Positions 31,434 through 43,929 of a DNA stretch of 64,000 bases are shown here, piece by piece. Below the pieces are notes generated by a model that saw only the letters and a list, made by a program, of their open reading frames with translations, was not told the DNA's origin and made no database searches. Numbering within the stretch: the first letter of the stretch is position 1; each line of letters opens with the position of its first letter. This DNA is from Pseudofabraea citricarpa (taxonomy: Eukaryota; Ascomycota; Leotiomycetes; Helotiales; Dermateaceae): the NCBI GenBank assembly GCA_029641185.1, contig JAPWGK010000005.1, positions 868,001 through 932,000 on the forward strand, read 5' to 3'. Made by a program: the position numbers and the translations under genes.

Positions 31434-32529
31434 GATGTCTTGTGGTAGTTCTGTACTTCTGAGTCTCGAGGTTGTAGAGTTTGGAGAATCGTGTCGTGGA
31501 GAATGTTGTTTTAGTTTGAAGAGCGAGTGCATTCACTGCAGGCAAGATATCATAAAGGTATAAGAAAATGAGAGGAGAGTGTGGAAGGGAGGAAGCTACA
31601 CTTTAACTTCGATAGAACTCCCAAATCGCATCCGGAAGCCATCCCGAAAACATCAAATCTATGACACGCTTTACACTGGAAATCCCATGTTAAAAAAAAG
31701 GGTACAGGTACATTACCATGTCACATCATGTCATGTCATACCTGAAAAAATCCAAACCCCTCTTAAACATACCCCGCCATGCCATGCCATGCAATGCAGC
31801 AGCATGTGGAATCCATCGATGCTGGCAAATGAATGACGTATTGCCCAAAACACAAAAGAAATAAAAATAAAAAATAAAAATTTAGGCGAGGACGCCCGCC
31901 AGCGGCAGATCTCTCACCCAATCCCTTTTCCCTTTCCCCTCGCTACCAGGAAGACAACCACAGAAGGGAGAATCAGTAAGCTCTTACTGAACATGATGAA
32001 ATCATGGCTCGGTCTTTTGATTTGTTTGTTTCGTCGATGTGCAAGGGAGGGCCGGAGGGACATGGGTGGCGAGATCGTCTTTTTTTTTTCGTTGATAGCC
32101 GACTGCGTGAAGACAGTTTCGGGCATAAGCTGAAGGATACAAGTTGTACAGTACCATCCTATCAATGAGGTCAGCTCATCCCAACTTCCTCGATTCTATT
32201 TAGCCGCCCCGATCAATTGTGACGTTTTTTAAGCTTAATGATTTCTAAGCTCAGATCTACAGTATGGTACCTACCTTGGTTTCCTACAAGGCATCTCCAA
32301 GCGATGAGGGTTTCCTCGGTGCACATTCGGGATTCGTGTTTGCGTACGGAAGCACCTGGGTATGCATATGAGAGGATCATTTATTGTATGCTATTACAGC
32401 TACATGGACCAAAAAGGAAGATATGCGCTATGATAACCCGAGACGCTAAATCGACAATGAACAATAACAAATTACAAAAAAAGAGAAAGACAATTGTAGC
32501 AATGAAAGGTAGCTAGCTTCATGCAGAGT
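31434..32529. other. Intergenic region
   Basis: Promoter side of the dehydrogenase and 3' side of the LRR gene. Short catgtcatgccatg-type repeats lie near 31715-31800, echoing the gccatgccatgc text of the 64-bp minisatellite. No gene supported. Confidence 0.45.
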
Positions 32530-34341
32530 TCAATCCATATCCATTGTCCGTTCTGGGCCATTGGTGACCAACTTGACAATACCGGCTCGCGTCTCTTGTT
32601 TGGCTCGTACACTGTTTGGCTTTCCCGGTACGCAGAGCCAGCTACAACCCCGCCTCATCAGCGGTACCATACTCTCTACACGATCTCTCTCATTCTCCTT
32701 CTGTCGTAGAGGACTTGCAGCACTGGACGTCGTCTTGGTATCTGTCACCCTGGCTAATTCCCACCACTCAATCCATTCCGTTCGAGGGATGATGAAGTTT
32801 CTCTGACATATCGTACATAGACTACCGCCTGATTCTTTCTTTGCATTAGCCTGAAGTAGAAGCTCCTCAAGATGCTCAGGTGACTCATCCGGGAGAAGGT
32901 CTGGCAGATACGGTAACTGTGGAGTCTTAGAGCAGGATGTCAAGGCGACCTCTAAGAGAGATGGCGCGCGTGATGGTCCCGTTCCTCGCGATGCAGGAGC
33001 TTTAGGGACATCTTCTGCATCTGCAATATGAATCGAGTTGCCAACTGCAGGGGCAAGATCTCCTGGTAGCTGAAGTCTAGATCTTTCTTGTGGGGTGTCC
33101 CTCGGAAAGATAGGTCCCTTGAGCAAGGTACCTGAGATGTCTCGAAATCGTACTTCAGTTCGGCAGTTGTAGGCAACATGCCACTTCGGAGACCATTCAT
33201 CTGACGTTTCCTGCTCAGAATCTGCGTTAAAGCTATCGTAGGTACTAGCTTGCGTCTGCTGGCGATTGGTACCAAATATTGGCGAAATCTCCTCGTCTTC
33301 TGCCACTTCAACCTCTTCTCCCCCAGATCGATCATTCGGTTCATAGAATGGATTTGGGTGAAGTTGAAGACTTCTCAAGCTTCCGTCCTTCGATACCAGA
33401 TCCAGTATTTCATACGGGAGATGGTTCAGAGCGTTTTGTGAAACATTAAGTATTTTCAGATTGTTTAGGCTGCCTACTTTTGGTGGTAACTCTCGCAATC
33501 GATTGTCACGAAGAGTTAGAAAGGTGAGCCGGTCCAGGGTGAAAAGCGAAGCTGGAAGAGAGGAAAGTCTGTTTGATGCAAGGTATATCTTTAAATCAGG
33601 AATAAGTGATTCAAAGGTGACACCCGCTGACAACTTAGGAAAACATGTAAATGTTATAAGAGGTGATATGGTGGAATTTGAGAGTGACGATAGGCCAAGA
33701 GATCTATAGAAGTATTAGTAAGTACCTACTCAGCCATAATTATGCGTGGTCAATTTAAGGACTTCCACAAGCCAACAAAGGTTTGTGAATTCGGATGAAA
33801 CATACGATAAAACAATATCTTCATCACCCTCCTCTAGACAGTTCTGAATCTGCTTTCGTGCCAAATCTTCTGGATCCGGCTCTTCCCGTTGCACTCTGCC
33901 AAAAAGACTCCTGGAACTTGGAGGTAAGACTAACTTCGCACCGCTCTCCTCGATAATTTCCGATTTCTGGCGCTGTTCAAACTCCAGACCATCGACGAAA
34001 TCTTCAATATCCGTTCCGTCGCTTCCCAAAAAAACCCCACTGTCAAACTGTCTCGCCAATGTCCTCTTGCTCTTTACCGGTTGAGAATTGTCATTCGAAT
34101 CGGAGGGCGGATCTGAAGCTGGCTGCTGACGAAACCATGGTCCTCTGTACTTTCGTTTTTGGCGCTTTGAAGTGTAATTATCGGCGGATGGATCATCGTC
34201 GCTGGAGAATAGCGGGGGGTCGCTGGACGCCGGTGGACTGAGACGGGCGCGTTTTCTTGGTGAGCTGCCTGCTAATTCATCCAATCTTCTCGCAATTGGA
34301 TTTGCCCGAGCAAAGCTGGGTAGGGTAGGCTCTTCGTCCAT
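32530..34341 (-). CDS. Leucine-rich-repeat protein with C-terminal Cys pairs
   Basis: Exons 34341-33806 and 33703-32530 (intron GTATGT..CTATAG, 102 nt, splitting the Ser codon in IVLSS), giving 569 residues. The start at 34341 (MDEEPTLPSFARANPIARRL) is chosen over frame upstream because that begins a typical fungal N-terminus. The first ~180 residues are disordered with basic patches (KRQKRKYRGPWFRQQP), followed by two to three LRRs (IYLASNRLSSLPASLFTLD, LTFLTLRDNRLRELPP, LKILNVSQNALNHLPYEILD). The C-terminal third contains CTICQRNFIIPRTEWIEWW and RRGCSWLC, a likely zinc-binding module. Probably nuclear; the molecular role is not known to me. It is divergent from the SET gene. Confidence 0.8.
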
Positions 34342-34764
34342 GGTGTGGAATGTGGTGGGGATGAGATGGTTGCTTGACTGAGGATATCCCACCGAGGTGT
34401 TACGCGTTATTGATCTGACGCGCTTCGCCAAGCATCATCACGTGTCACGCCATTAAACTTTATTATGGATACCAGGGCCAGGGACAGCATTTGAACGACA
34501 ACCCATTAGTCAATCTACAAATCTTGCTCTGCATCTTTCACACTATCCATCTCGAGCTTGCAGATACCCTTTTTAGCTACTCACTCGCAAATCATATAGC
34601 TGTGCTGTTGACTACAACATATTTGACTCAGCCAATCCTCTTTGTTGAGTATGTTACACAGTTTCAACATTCGTGGCAGGTCGCCCACCAGTGGAAGTCG
34701 CACAATGTTTACGTCCATGACTTATCTTCCACCATCATCTTCAACCCTTCGATAGCACACGAGA
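34342..34764. promoter_or_regulatory. Divergent promoter region of the LRR and SET genes
   Basis: 423 bp between start codons. It contains a segment at 34497-34572 with a diverged second copy at about 37601-37675. Confidence 0.5.
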
Positions 34765-36555
34765 ATGTCGAGCTTCGCAACTGACCTCATGTATGCCCTT
34801 CGGGATATACCAGGGAAGGGTAAAGGACTCGTCGCCACACGAATGATCCCTATGGGCACGCGCATCCTTTCTGAAGAGCCTATCATCAGAGTATCCGAAG
34901 ATGCGCCTGATAGCCAAACTCTACGAGAATCCATATGCCAACAAGTCGATGCGCTCACTCTGGATCAACGACGAGCTTTCCTCTCCATGCACAACATTTA
35001 CAACGAAGACGCTGCCTCGCTGTATCTAGGAATTGTCCGAACGAACGCTCTTCCCATTGGGGACAATGAAATGGAAGGGGGCATATTTCTTGAGGCGTGC
35101 CGCATTAATCATGCCTGCGATAGTAATGCCCAGAAAAGCTGGAATGAGAACATTAATCGACACACTGTCCATGCAAAACGTGACATTGAGGAGGGCAACG
35201 AGATTACAATATGCTACCTCGGCGTTCTTAAGGGCCGTGAATCCCGTCAAGAGGCTCTTCGAAGAAAACTCGCGTTTAATTGTTCGTGTCGTCTTTGCTC
35301 CTTGCCGTTGGAGCAGAGTGAAAAAAGTGACAGAATCCTGGATGGAATCCTCAAGCTAGATAGTCTTATTGGCAAAGATGGCTTGTTAGGGATCTTGTCG
35401 GCCCCACTACAAAAACTCCAATACGTCGATCAACTGATCCAGCTTTACAATGAGCTAGGTCCGAATGACAACGGTTTGCCAAGGGCTTTCTTCGATGCCG
35501 CACAAATCGCTGTCGCCAATGGTGACCTAGCCAGGGCGCGAATTTTCGCTGAGCGGGCAGTACTTGGATGGACTATCCTCGAAGGTGACGACAGCTCCAA
35601 TGTGCTTCAACACAAAGCGCTTTCCCAGGACCCCTTGAAGCACGAGCTGTATGGAATGTCGATGAAGTGGAAGAATACTGTCAACGAAATTCCTCAGGGA
35701 CTAAGCTCAGAAGACTTTGAGGATTGGTTGTGGAGGAGGGAGAAGCCAAAAAAACCCGGACAGGCACAAGACTTTCGTAAACGGGCGACATTCCCGAGTT
35801 TCAATGACTTACCAGGCGAGAATTACGCTGATCCTGAGTTCTACTCAAGTAATGACGGGGTTAAGTACAGACCACGACGACACTGGTTGTTCCTGGCCGA
35901 GATTATGGACTTCGGCACATTGACCCGTCTGCAAATGGACATCAAAGATGTTGATGGTCAGACGATTCCGCTCTTCTTTTATACAGATGGGCGCGGCAGT
36001 GAAATAGCACCTTCAAAGATTCAGAACGGGTACACCGTTGCAATTCTCAATGCACAGCGGCACTCATTCATGTTTTCTGAACCGGGAATTCGTCTTGAAG
36101 AGCCCACACATATCAAGGTACCAATTCAAGTTCCCTTAAGATAACAATGAGCCCGCCTTACTAACGCAACCTGATCCTACAGATATTTCCATTGTCTTTA
36201 GAAGAGTTGCTGGCGTTGAGCGACCGGGTCCAAAAGTTCTCCATGGAGGTGAATGGAACAAAAACATGTCATGGATGTGGTAAGCAGGCAGCCTCGCTAA
36301 AGAAGTGTGCCAAGTGCTCGCTTTTCTGGTACTGTAATGGAGTAAGTGGTCATCTGAACCTGTCCCATTTTAGTATGATACTAACCTTATTACAACAAGG
36401 CCTGCCAGATTACTGGCTGGAATGAGAAAGGCCACAAAGCAGACTGTAAGCTTCTTAAGGATGCTGATTTGAACCGCTTATTTTCTCTCGATTGGGATAA
36501 TTTTGAAGGTCAAATTGGATTTCCCTTGAGCAATGCAACGTTGAGAAAAGGCTAG
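34765..36555 (+). CDS. SET-domain protein with a C-terminal MYND zinc finger
   Basis: Exons 34765-36117, 36183-36341 and 36400-36555, giving 555 residues. Both introns have CTAAC branch sites and sit at codon boundaries. The SET domain is N-terminal: GKGKGLVATRMIPMGTRILS, then RINHACDSNA (the NHSCxPN-like cofactor motif), GNEITICYLG and the post-SET cysteines FNCSCRLC. A helical middle with TPR-like character (FFDAAQIAVANGDLARARIFAERAVLGW) follows. The MYND finger is at the end: C480-x2-C483, C493-x2-C496, C502, C506, H516 and C520. SMYD enzymes carry MYND inside the SET domain; here it is about 330 residues downstream. Lysine methyltransferase activity is plausible but unproven; the substrate is unknown. 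Confidence 0.88.
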
Positions 36556-38061
36556 GCTAGGCTGTATCCTGTCATTATTTCATGCATCAGTCAAGGGACG
36601 ATGTGGCAAAGCGTAGATATATTCTACTGTAGAGTAAAAAGGAAGCTCTAGTACTGCTGAGCCTTGTGCCCTTCGTCATTCTGTTTCAACAACCAATATT
36701 CTCAGACAACTCAGTAAGTCACCAAAAGATTTCTCCTGGAGCATCACACCCAGCCCATCAGACCTAAAAATTTCATTCAGGATCACTAACGGCACCTCTT
36801 CAACTTGATCGATTCTTATGTATGATAGTAAAGGTAAGATTGTTTGCCCTTCGACACTTCCGCATAGTTTCAATTGAATACCACTCTTCGATTTCCTTGT
36901 GGGATATATAGGAAGGTATTGCTGGTGGTGATTCGGATCAAGTGTTGAAGGCAAGGTCGACGTAACCTGATCAAATCAGAAAATTTCCGATGCACGAGGA
37001 GAAAAGATGCAAACCGTAACAATCCTGACCCAACCCGGCGGTCTATTTAATGCCCTTCCCAGGACAACCACCATATGAGATCGATATAGCGATGTCAAAT
37101 GCACCTGCTGAGCAATTCCATCGCCCCATTCTGACTGGGGTTTGAATTTGAAGAGTTTGCCTCGCGGCGCCTTCTTATTTTTCATGTTGCTAATAGTGTG
37201 TGCTATGTCTTCGAGAGCAGTATTTCAGGAAGGCACAAAATGGAGCAGACAAGTTAAGGGACTAAGAATGCATCCTCGGTCAGCGGAGTAAGTATAGAAT
37301 CAAGTGAGGGGGTTTGCACGTGACTATAACTGACATATTAAAGGAGCCGGCATCTGCCTTCATTATTATTTGGCACCTGCTGGAGCAGCCAGCTTTGAGT
37401 TTTACCAAGCCAGCAGCTTATACGACGCTGTCGGCTAATCCTCAGTCGGCACTCACTTTCGATGGTTACCCCACCTGGAAATTAAGCCATATAATTCGCT
37501 ACCTCCTCAGTAGACTGGGAAATAAGTGTCACACTTTAAACACTCTCTGCGTTAATCTGGACTCGCTTCTTATATATGGATTTTCAAAGACGCTGTTTCG
37601 ACGACAACCCATCAATCCATCTACGTCTTATTCTGCGTCTTTTACGTTATCTATCTCGAGCTTACGGATATAAAATTTATCCCATTGTTCAGTCAAGTTT
37701 ATCGTCAAGCAAGCCATTTCTGTTCTCTCAAAGGGCAGACGTCGCACTATATCAATATATTTCCCTTCGGCGAGAAGTGGAGAGACAAGTCAAGCAGTCT
37801 TGATTATATTGTGGCAACATAAGGATTGAGATGATCAACAGTATAAAGACGATCAACAGTTTAAGATTACTACCCTATTCAAGAACCTGCGTCGAATACA
37901 AAAGAGAGAAATATAAAGATCAAAGCAAAAAGAAACAACCAAGAAACATCAGTCAAGTTACTTGAAACCCGGGCTCAGTATGAACTTGTCATGAACTTGT
38001 CTTCGGACCTTCGCCATCAAGCAGATCCAAGCCAAAGAAAGTAGTACCAAGCTGGTACGGT
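36556..38061. other. Intergenic region with a diverged repeat copy
   Basis: No gene supported. About 37601-37675 matches 34497-34572 with mostly C/T and G/A differences. It may be a relic of a duplicated or mobile segment. Confidence 0.45.
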
Positions 38062-38523
38062 CTAAGAAGCTGCGTTGAAGTAGTCGTTGGTTCCATCGTC
38101 CCCATTGTTACCAGCCGCCTCCTCGAAGTCCCCGCTTGTTGTTGTATCAATGTACACCCCTTCCATGGCGTGCCATGGCTGCTCCCTTTCGCTCTCATTG
38201 AGCCATCCATCCATTGGCGAAGCATACTCCATGGTAGCGGCATTGGTCGAATCGTTGGAGAAGGACTCCCATGGCCGGGGTACATAATAGTACATCTGCT
38301 GTCCGCCAGCACTCTCTTGGGCAGTTGTTGTGTCTTCGACTGTTCCTTGTGGGGCGTTCGCATCTGATGTGTTCTCAGCTGGTGCGATGCTGGCTTGAGA
38401 CTCTCTGTGGGCCTTTTGGCTGGAGCCACCGCTCTTAGCGCGTCGGCTCTTCTCGCCCTTGGGAGTCTTTCGGCGATCAGATTGATGAGCAGACTTGGAG
38501 CTGTGCTTGTTGGTTTGTCCCAT
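38062..38523 (-). CDS. Hypothetical low-complexity protein
   Basis: Single-exon frame of 153 residues with a proper ATG. The first 45 residues are Lys/Arg/Ser-rich (HQSDRRKTPKGEKSRRAKSG), possibly a nuclear or nucleic-acid-binding segment; the rest is acidic, Ser/Thr/Gln-rich and ends with DDGTNDYFNAAS. No domain recognised. Support is base composition and a clean start only. A divergent gene (Clr5-ankyrin) starts 829 bp away. Confidence 0.5.
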   Translation of the reverse strand: MGQTNKHSSKSAHQSDRRKTPKGEKSRRAKSGGSSQKAHRESQASIAPAENTSDANAPQGTVEDTTTAQESAGGQQMYYYVPRPWESFSNDSTNAATMEYASPMDGWLNESEREQPWHAMEGVYIDTTTSGDFEEAAGNNGDDGTNDYFNAAS

Positions 38524-39352
38524 TGTGGCGTGGCAGACTGGAAGCCAAGAGAAAAAACAAAGAGTAATTGGTCTTTGAAGTATATATCTGGTGTGGGTGC
38601 GAGTCCAGAGCTCGATGGAGATCAGGCAGGAAATGTAGTGAAAGTGATGAGAGTTAGAGGATGACAGGAGGAAGAATCGACGGCGAGCTGCTTCATTAAA
38701 TAATCTTTTGGATCTGGCAAGCTCACCTCTGGAGACCTTTCAGAACACATGGCAAGGCAACATGCGTAAAATTGGTCCCTCTGACGGGTTTGGATCTGGC
38801 AAATGAGAGCTCATCATTCCGGAAGGCAACGCTCTTGTGCCCGATTAGAAAACCAATGCCGACTCGGTACCTGCATTTTGGATGACGGTTTTGTAGCCCT
38901 CGAAAGAGATCAAATCTGTGTCACGAGTTTTCCCACCGATCTGGGAACCGGTGTCTTGGCAGCTGCAAGTCCATACAGCTATTGGCGACGGTTTCTTGAT
39001 GGGCGAATGAAGGCATGGCATTTCAGCCGCCTCATCGTCGCTGGGGTGGCTGACTGTTCCTCATCATGCAGGGATGACACGTTGTGCTCCACGAAGTTGT
39101 GGCCATGCCAACATGCGGACGACGGTTTTTGAACGCAGCCAATTACAAGGCGCTTCATGACTGCGCGGTACAAATTGAGCGTCATATGCATCGCTTCCTG
39201 CCAGCCTTGCCTTCCTCTTAAGAACCCTTCCAACCGCTCCCCCTCAAGAAAAATTCATCACCTCATTCCCCTCCAGATCTGCAGCATCTCTTGATTGCTC
39301 TCCTTTACATCAACATTTCCCCCCTCCTCAGTCAGCATACGCGGTCGCGAAA
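38524..39352. other. Divergent intergenic region
   Basis: Upstream sequence of the hypothetical gene and of the Clr5-ankyrin gene. Nothing else seen. Confidence 0.5.
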
Positions 39353-42300
39353 ATGGCCTCGAAATGGGAGCCTCACAAGGGCACGATCACAGACCTCTAC
39401 ATGGACCAAAACCTAAAGTTGGACAAGGTCATAGCTGTTATGGAAGAGAGTCATGGCTTCTCTGCCAGGTTAGAACAAAACCCTGCCATAATACTACATA
39501 ATACGCTAACCATCTACAAAGCAAAACCCAATACGAGAGACAACTGAGGAAATGGGGCTTGTTCAAGAACATAAAGCAGGCATATTTGAAAAAAATCAAG
39601 AACAAAATCGCAATCAGACGGAACGAGACAAAAGAGAGCGTTGTTTTTGTCAAAGGGAGAATTATCTCAGAGATCGAGATCAAGAGGAAGTCAGCTCGCT
39701 GTTTCATTCCTACAGCAGAGCAATTTATGAAAGGTATGCCCCACTACTTACCAAGACAGTGCACTAGCTGAACAAGATTAGCAATGCATTCTGCTACACC
39801 AGAAGGTATCATCTTTCACACACCGCCTCCTGCTTCTTGCATGGACTGGGAAAGTACAGAGCAGGATACTGAATGTAAGTTGCACTAATTGACAGGAAAC
39901 TGCACTGGCTAAATAGGATTAGTACTCCGTTCTGCTACGCCGCAAGCAACTGCCATTCTCACATTGGCTTCTATCTCGTATATGGACTGCATACGTACAA
40001 GAGAACTTCCTTGGTCCTTCTTTGTGCGACAAGTTGATTCAATAGGTAAGGCAATTAGAACATCACGATAAGGTCTAGAAATTATTAATAGTCTCTCAGG
40101 CAATCTTGATAGAATAATTCATATGCCTGTAGATATGCTCGAAATCGGCATACCCAGGCTCTGTCAAGTAGTTCCTAAGGACCACTGGAGCACAATAAAA
40201 TCGATTTCTGATAATTTAAATGCCACTATACCCGTCAAGGATGATCTGGAGATCATCGACACACTGCGGCAGATTACAACGCCCGGTTCCAAAAAAGGAA
40301 CTTTGGAGTTTCTCAAGTTGGCAGTCTATTTGTTATCAAACAATCTCCTTTCTGACTACCATTGCAATAAAGTTAGCAGCGCCACAATGCTCACTGACCA
40401 AATCTTTAGATGGTTTCAAATAGGAAATAATTACATGTTCCTTAAGGCTATCCTCTCCAACCGAATACCCACAATTGATGCATTCGCGGAGAAAATCTTT
40501 TCTAGCGCAATGGAATCGGAAGATGGGTTCTTTTTGAGAATCTTCCTCGAGTCAGGGATGAGCCCAAACCTTATCATTTGGGACAGAGACAATTCGAGTT
40601 TAACCCCTCTCCAATTTCTAACGGGGAGGAAGAATCTTGAACTAGTAAGATTATTTCTCAAATTTGGAGCTGACTTGAATGGTATTGGTTGTAAACACCG
40701 GACGTGTCAGACTCCCCTTCAGATTGCTGCTAGACTTGGGAACATGAAATTAGTTGACTTACTCCTTTCTCATGGTGCTGCTGTAAATCGTCGCACATCC
40801 AGAGATAGACCATCGGCCCTTCAACATGCTGCAAGAGCAGGGGACATTCAAATAGCGAAAAGGCTCCTTGACGCGGGGGCAGATATCAACACTCGATGGG
40901 GAAGCGCGTTAGAATGTGCTGCTCGGAGCGGGTCAATGGAACTAGTTCAGATGTTTCTTGACCATGGTGCAGACATCAATCCAACCCTGAGCGACAGCGT
41001 GTTTGATCAATATCTTACATATGATTTTGACCAGAAATTAATAGAAAACACACCATTGCAGTCTGCTGTGATGGTTGAGAATGTTGAGATGGTCAAATTA
41101 CTGATTGAGCAAGGAGCAGACGTGAATGCCCCAGCACGACCAAACGGTGGACAGACTGCACTTCAACGAGCCGCCGAAGGAGAAAATGTGGAAATATTTC
41201 AGCTCTTGCTGCAGAATGGCGCTGACGTCAATGCCCCGCCGCCGCGTTTTATTTTCACAATCCCGTCTTCGCGTCGAGAGGAAAGGGTTACTGCACTCAC
41301 GGCGGCAGTATCTGCGCAGAATCACGCTTTTGTGAACATTTTGCTAGAAGCCGGGGCAGACGTTTATGACAGTAGAGGGACTTCTACAGCATTAGAGAAA
41401 GCAGTAGAGGTAGAGGATTTGGAGATGGTGCAGATTCTTCTTCGCGCTGGGGCCGACGCCGCTAAAGATCGATCGATTGTAGCTGCCGCTGGAAGTGCGA
41501 ATACTGAACTACTTTCAGTCCTGATGAACGCCGGCGCAGACATCAACCAAAATCATGGCGAAGCCTTGACCCGAGCGGTAGAGAAGGGAAATGTGAACCT
41601 CGTTGGGTTTCTATTGGACAACGGCGCAGATCCAAATAATGGACTTCACAATAGTCACCGGGCAGCTATTCAAGCAGCAGCATATCTGGAAGACATGGAA
41701 ATCATCCAGATTCTTCTTATTGCGGGCGCAGATGTCGACCGATTTTGTAGATCGCGCTACGATGGTAAACATTCACTAAACGCTTTGCAGATAGCAGCCA
41801 GGAAAGGAAATCTGGTGATTCTGCGCAAATTAATCTTTGCTGGCGCAGACATAAATGCCCCAGCTTACAGAAATCATGGAATGACCGCCCTCCAAGCTGC
41901 AGTAGCACACGGGAATATCGAAACCATTCAGTTTCTACTAGATAACGGCGCGAATATAAACAGCCCGGCTGCTGAATCGTTTGGAGTCACTGCTTTGCAA
42001 GCTGCCGTGGGCACAGGTGACCTACAGATTGTTCAAATTTTATTGGATGCTGGTGCTCATGTTAACGACCTTCCTTCGAGATCCAATGGATACTCTTCTC
42101 TGCAGATAGCAGCGAGTATTGGGAGTGATAAACTTATCAGGCTTTTACTAGATAAGGGGGCAGATATCAACATGCCAGCGGGAGAAATGTTTGGTCTAAC
42201 TGCACTACAAGCCGCTTCAGAGAAAGGGCAGTTCGAAACCGTAAGACTATTGCTTGAGGCTGGGGCAGATGTTAATGCTCCGCCTGGTAGGAGTTATGGT

Positions 42301-43056
42301 GTGACTGCATTGCAGGCTGCTGCAGAAGGCGGGTTTTTACGTATAGCACAATTTCTCATTGACCATGGAGCTGATGTAGATGCACCTGGATCAGAAGAAT
42401 CTTGCAGTACCGCCCTTGAATTTGCCGCAAGAGAGGGGCGTATAGATATGTTGAAGCTTCTTCTAAATGCCGGTGCAAAGATAACAGGAAAATGGCGTGC
42501 TCAATTTAAAAAGGCACTGTGGCTTGCTACTGACCGGGGTAATAATGCAGCAGCGAAGTTTCTAGAACATCATCGGATGTCTGAGGGGTATCAAAGCGAT
42601 GAAAACGATGACAGCGATGAAAGCGATGAAAGCGATGAAAGCATTTATTGGGAAAGCGATGAGAGTTCTGATTCGGAAAGTGAGGTATCGGAAGAAGATC
42701 AACCTAAATACTCCGAAAACGAGGTCATTGTGGAGGTAGACGAAGAAATTCTTGATGGGGAATTTGAGGAATCGGAGGAGTCTCGAGTTGAGGAACCTGG
42801 AGGCGAAATCAACTCGGAAGAAAGGATGGAGGGTTTATGGGGAAATGAAGGATTTTCTAATTACTCTTATGGCTGGGTTGATGAGCCCCAGGGCGAAGTC
42901 AACGTGGAAGAGAGGATGGAGGTTCTATGGGAGAATGAAGGATTTTCTAACTACTCTTATGGTTGGGTTGAAGAGCCCGATGGCCAAATTAACTTGGAAG
43001 AAAGTACGGGGTTTGTCTGGGAAAATGAGGGATTTCCTAATTACTTTCCTGGTTAA
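39353..43056 (+). CDS. Clr5-domain ankyrin-repeat protein with acidic tail and terminal repeats
   Basis: Five exons: 39353-39468, 39522-39733, 39782-39874, 39923-40045 and 40100-43056, giving 1166 residues. All four introns (48-54 nt) keep frame; the third uses the downstream GATTAG acceptor, since the nearer AATAG would create a stop. The Clr5 domain (W-x-hK..I..LY.., then SKTQYERQLRKWGLFKN) occupies residues 1 to about 60, with the intron inside it. About 18-19 ankyrin repeats cover roughly residues 345-1000 (units like VTALQAAAEGGFLRIAQFLI and GADVNAPxG). Then come an acidic Ser/Asp run (DDSDESDESDES) and three copies of a 33-34 residue unit (WENEGFSNYSYGWVEEP..) to the C-terminus. Probably a protein-interaction scaffold; function unknown. 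Confidence 0.87.
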
Positions 43057-43929
43057 TTTTCCTATGAGTACACAGATATGATCTTGCTACTTTTCTTATT
43101 CTTATATCTTGCAACTTTTATATTATACCTTTTAATTTGGATTAGTTTACTTATATCCTGATTGATTTATCACTAAGTGTAGGCGACTCGACTTCATAAC
43201 TGCTGTTCTCGCTTAAATAAGTTAAGCGATCGATTTTATGGTAGCGAGCGCTAATTAGCATGGTATGGAATACCAATCTATTCATGGCACCGGAGAGATC
43301 AAGGCTTTTATATCCATTTAGATGACTCAATACCCTTTGGTTAAGAAGCGAGTTTTAGTTTCGATTGCTTCGCAGTTATTGCGCGCCTTTTAGCAGCTGC
43401 CCGCATTCTTTCTACTCGCTAACTGCTTTCCGAGTGTCAAGTTTGTTGTAGTTATGATTCAGTTCATAATCAGTTACTCGATGCTTTTTAGTTGTCAAAC
43501 TTGTTCGAGTCAGGAAATGCATTATAGTTAAATGTCCAAGTATATTTTAAATTGTCACGTGCAAATTAGTAGCTTGATACCACGGGATGATGAACTATAG
43601 CTGGGACAATCAATTATTTCAAATTATTTGCCCGCACAACTCAGAATGCTTCTATAACGGGATACTGATTATCTATTTCTTATTTTTTATTCCTAATTGT
43701 TACGTGTTTACTTGTGGATTGGAAGAGGCTATACACGTGACCTGCCAGCACTGAGATAGATACTGAAAGCCTTGCGAGAATTAAGAAGTTTCCATTGGAT
43801 AAGAACTAACACGATTTTTGTGCGACATGCGTGAGAGGAAGCTATATTGGGAATGGAAGTGGTGGGCATCAGCTTATCTCATCTTCCAAGGCGTCTTCCA
43901 AGGCTGTATTCTGTCCGTGTTGATGATAA
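43057..43929. other. AT-rich spacer
   Basis: No gene supported between the Clr5-ankyrin and C2H2 genes. Confidence 0.5.
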
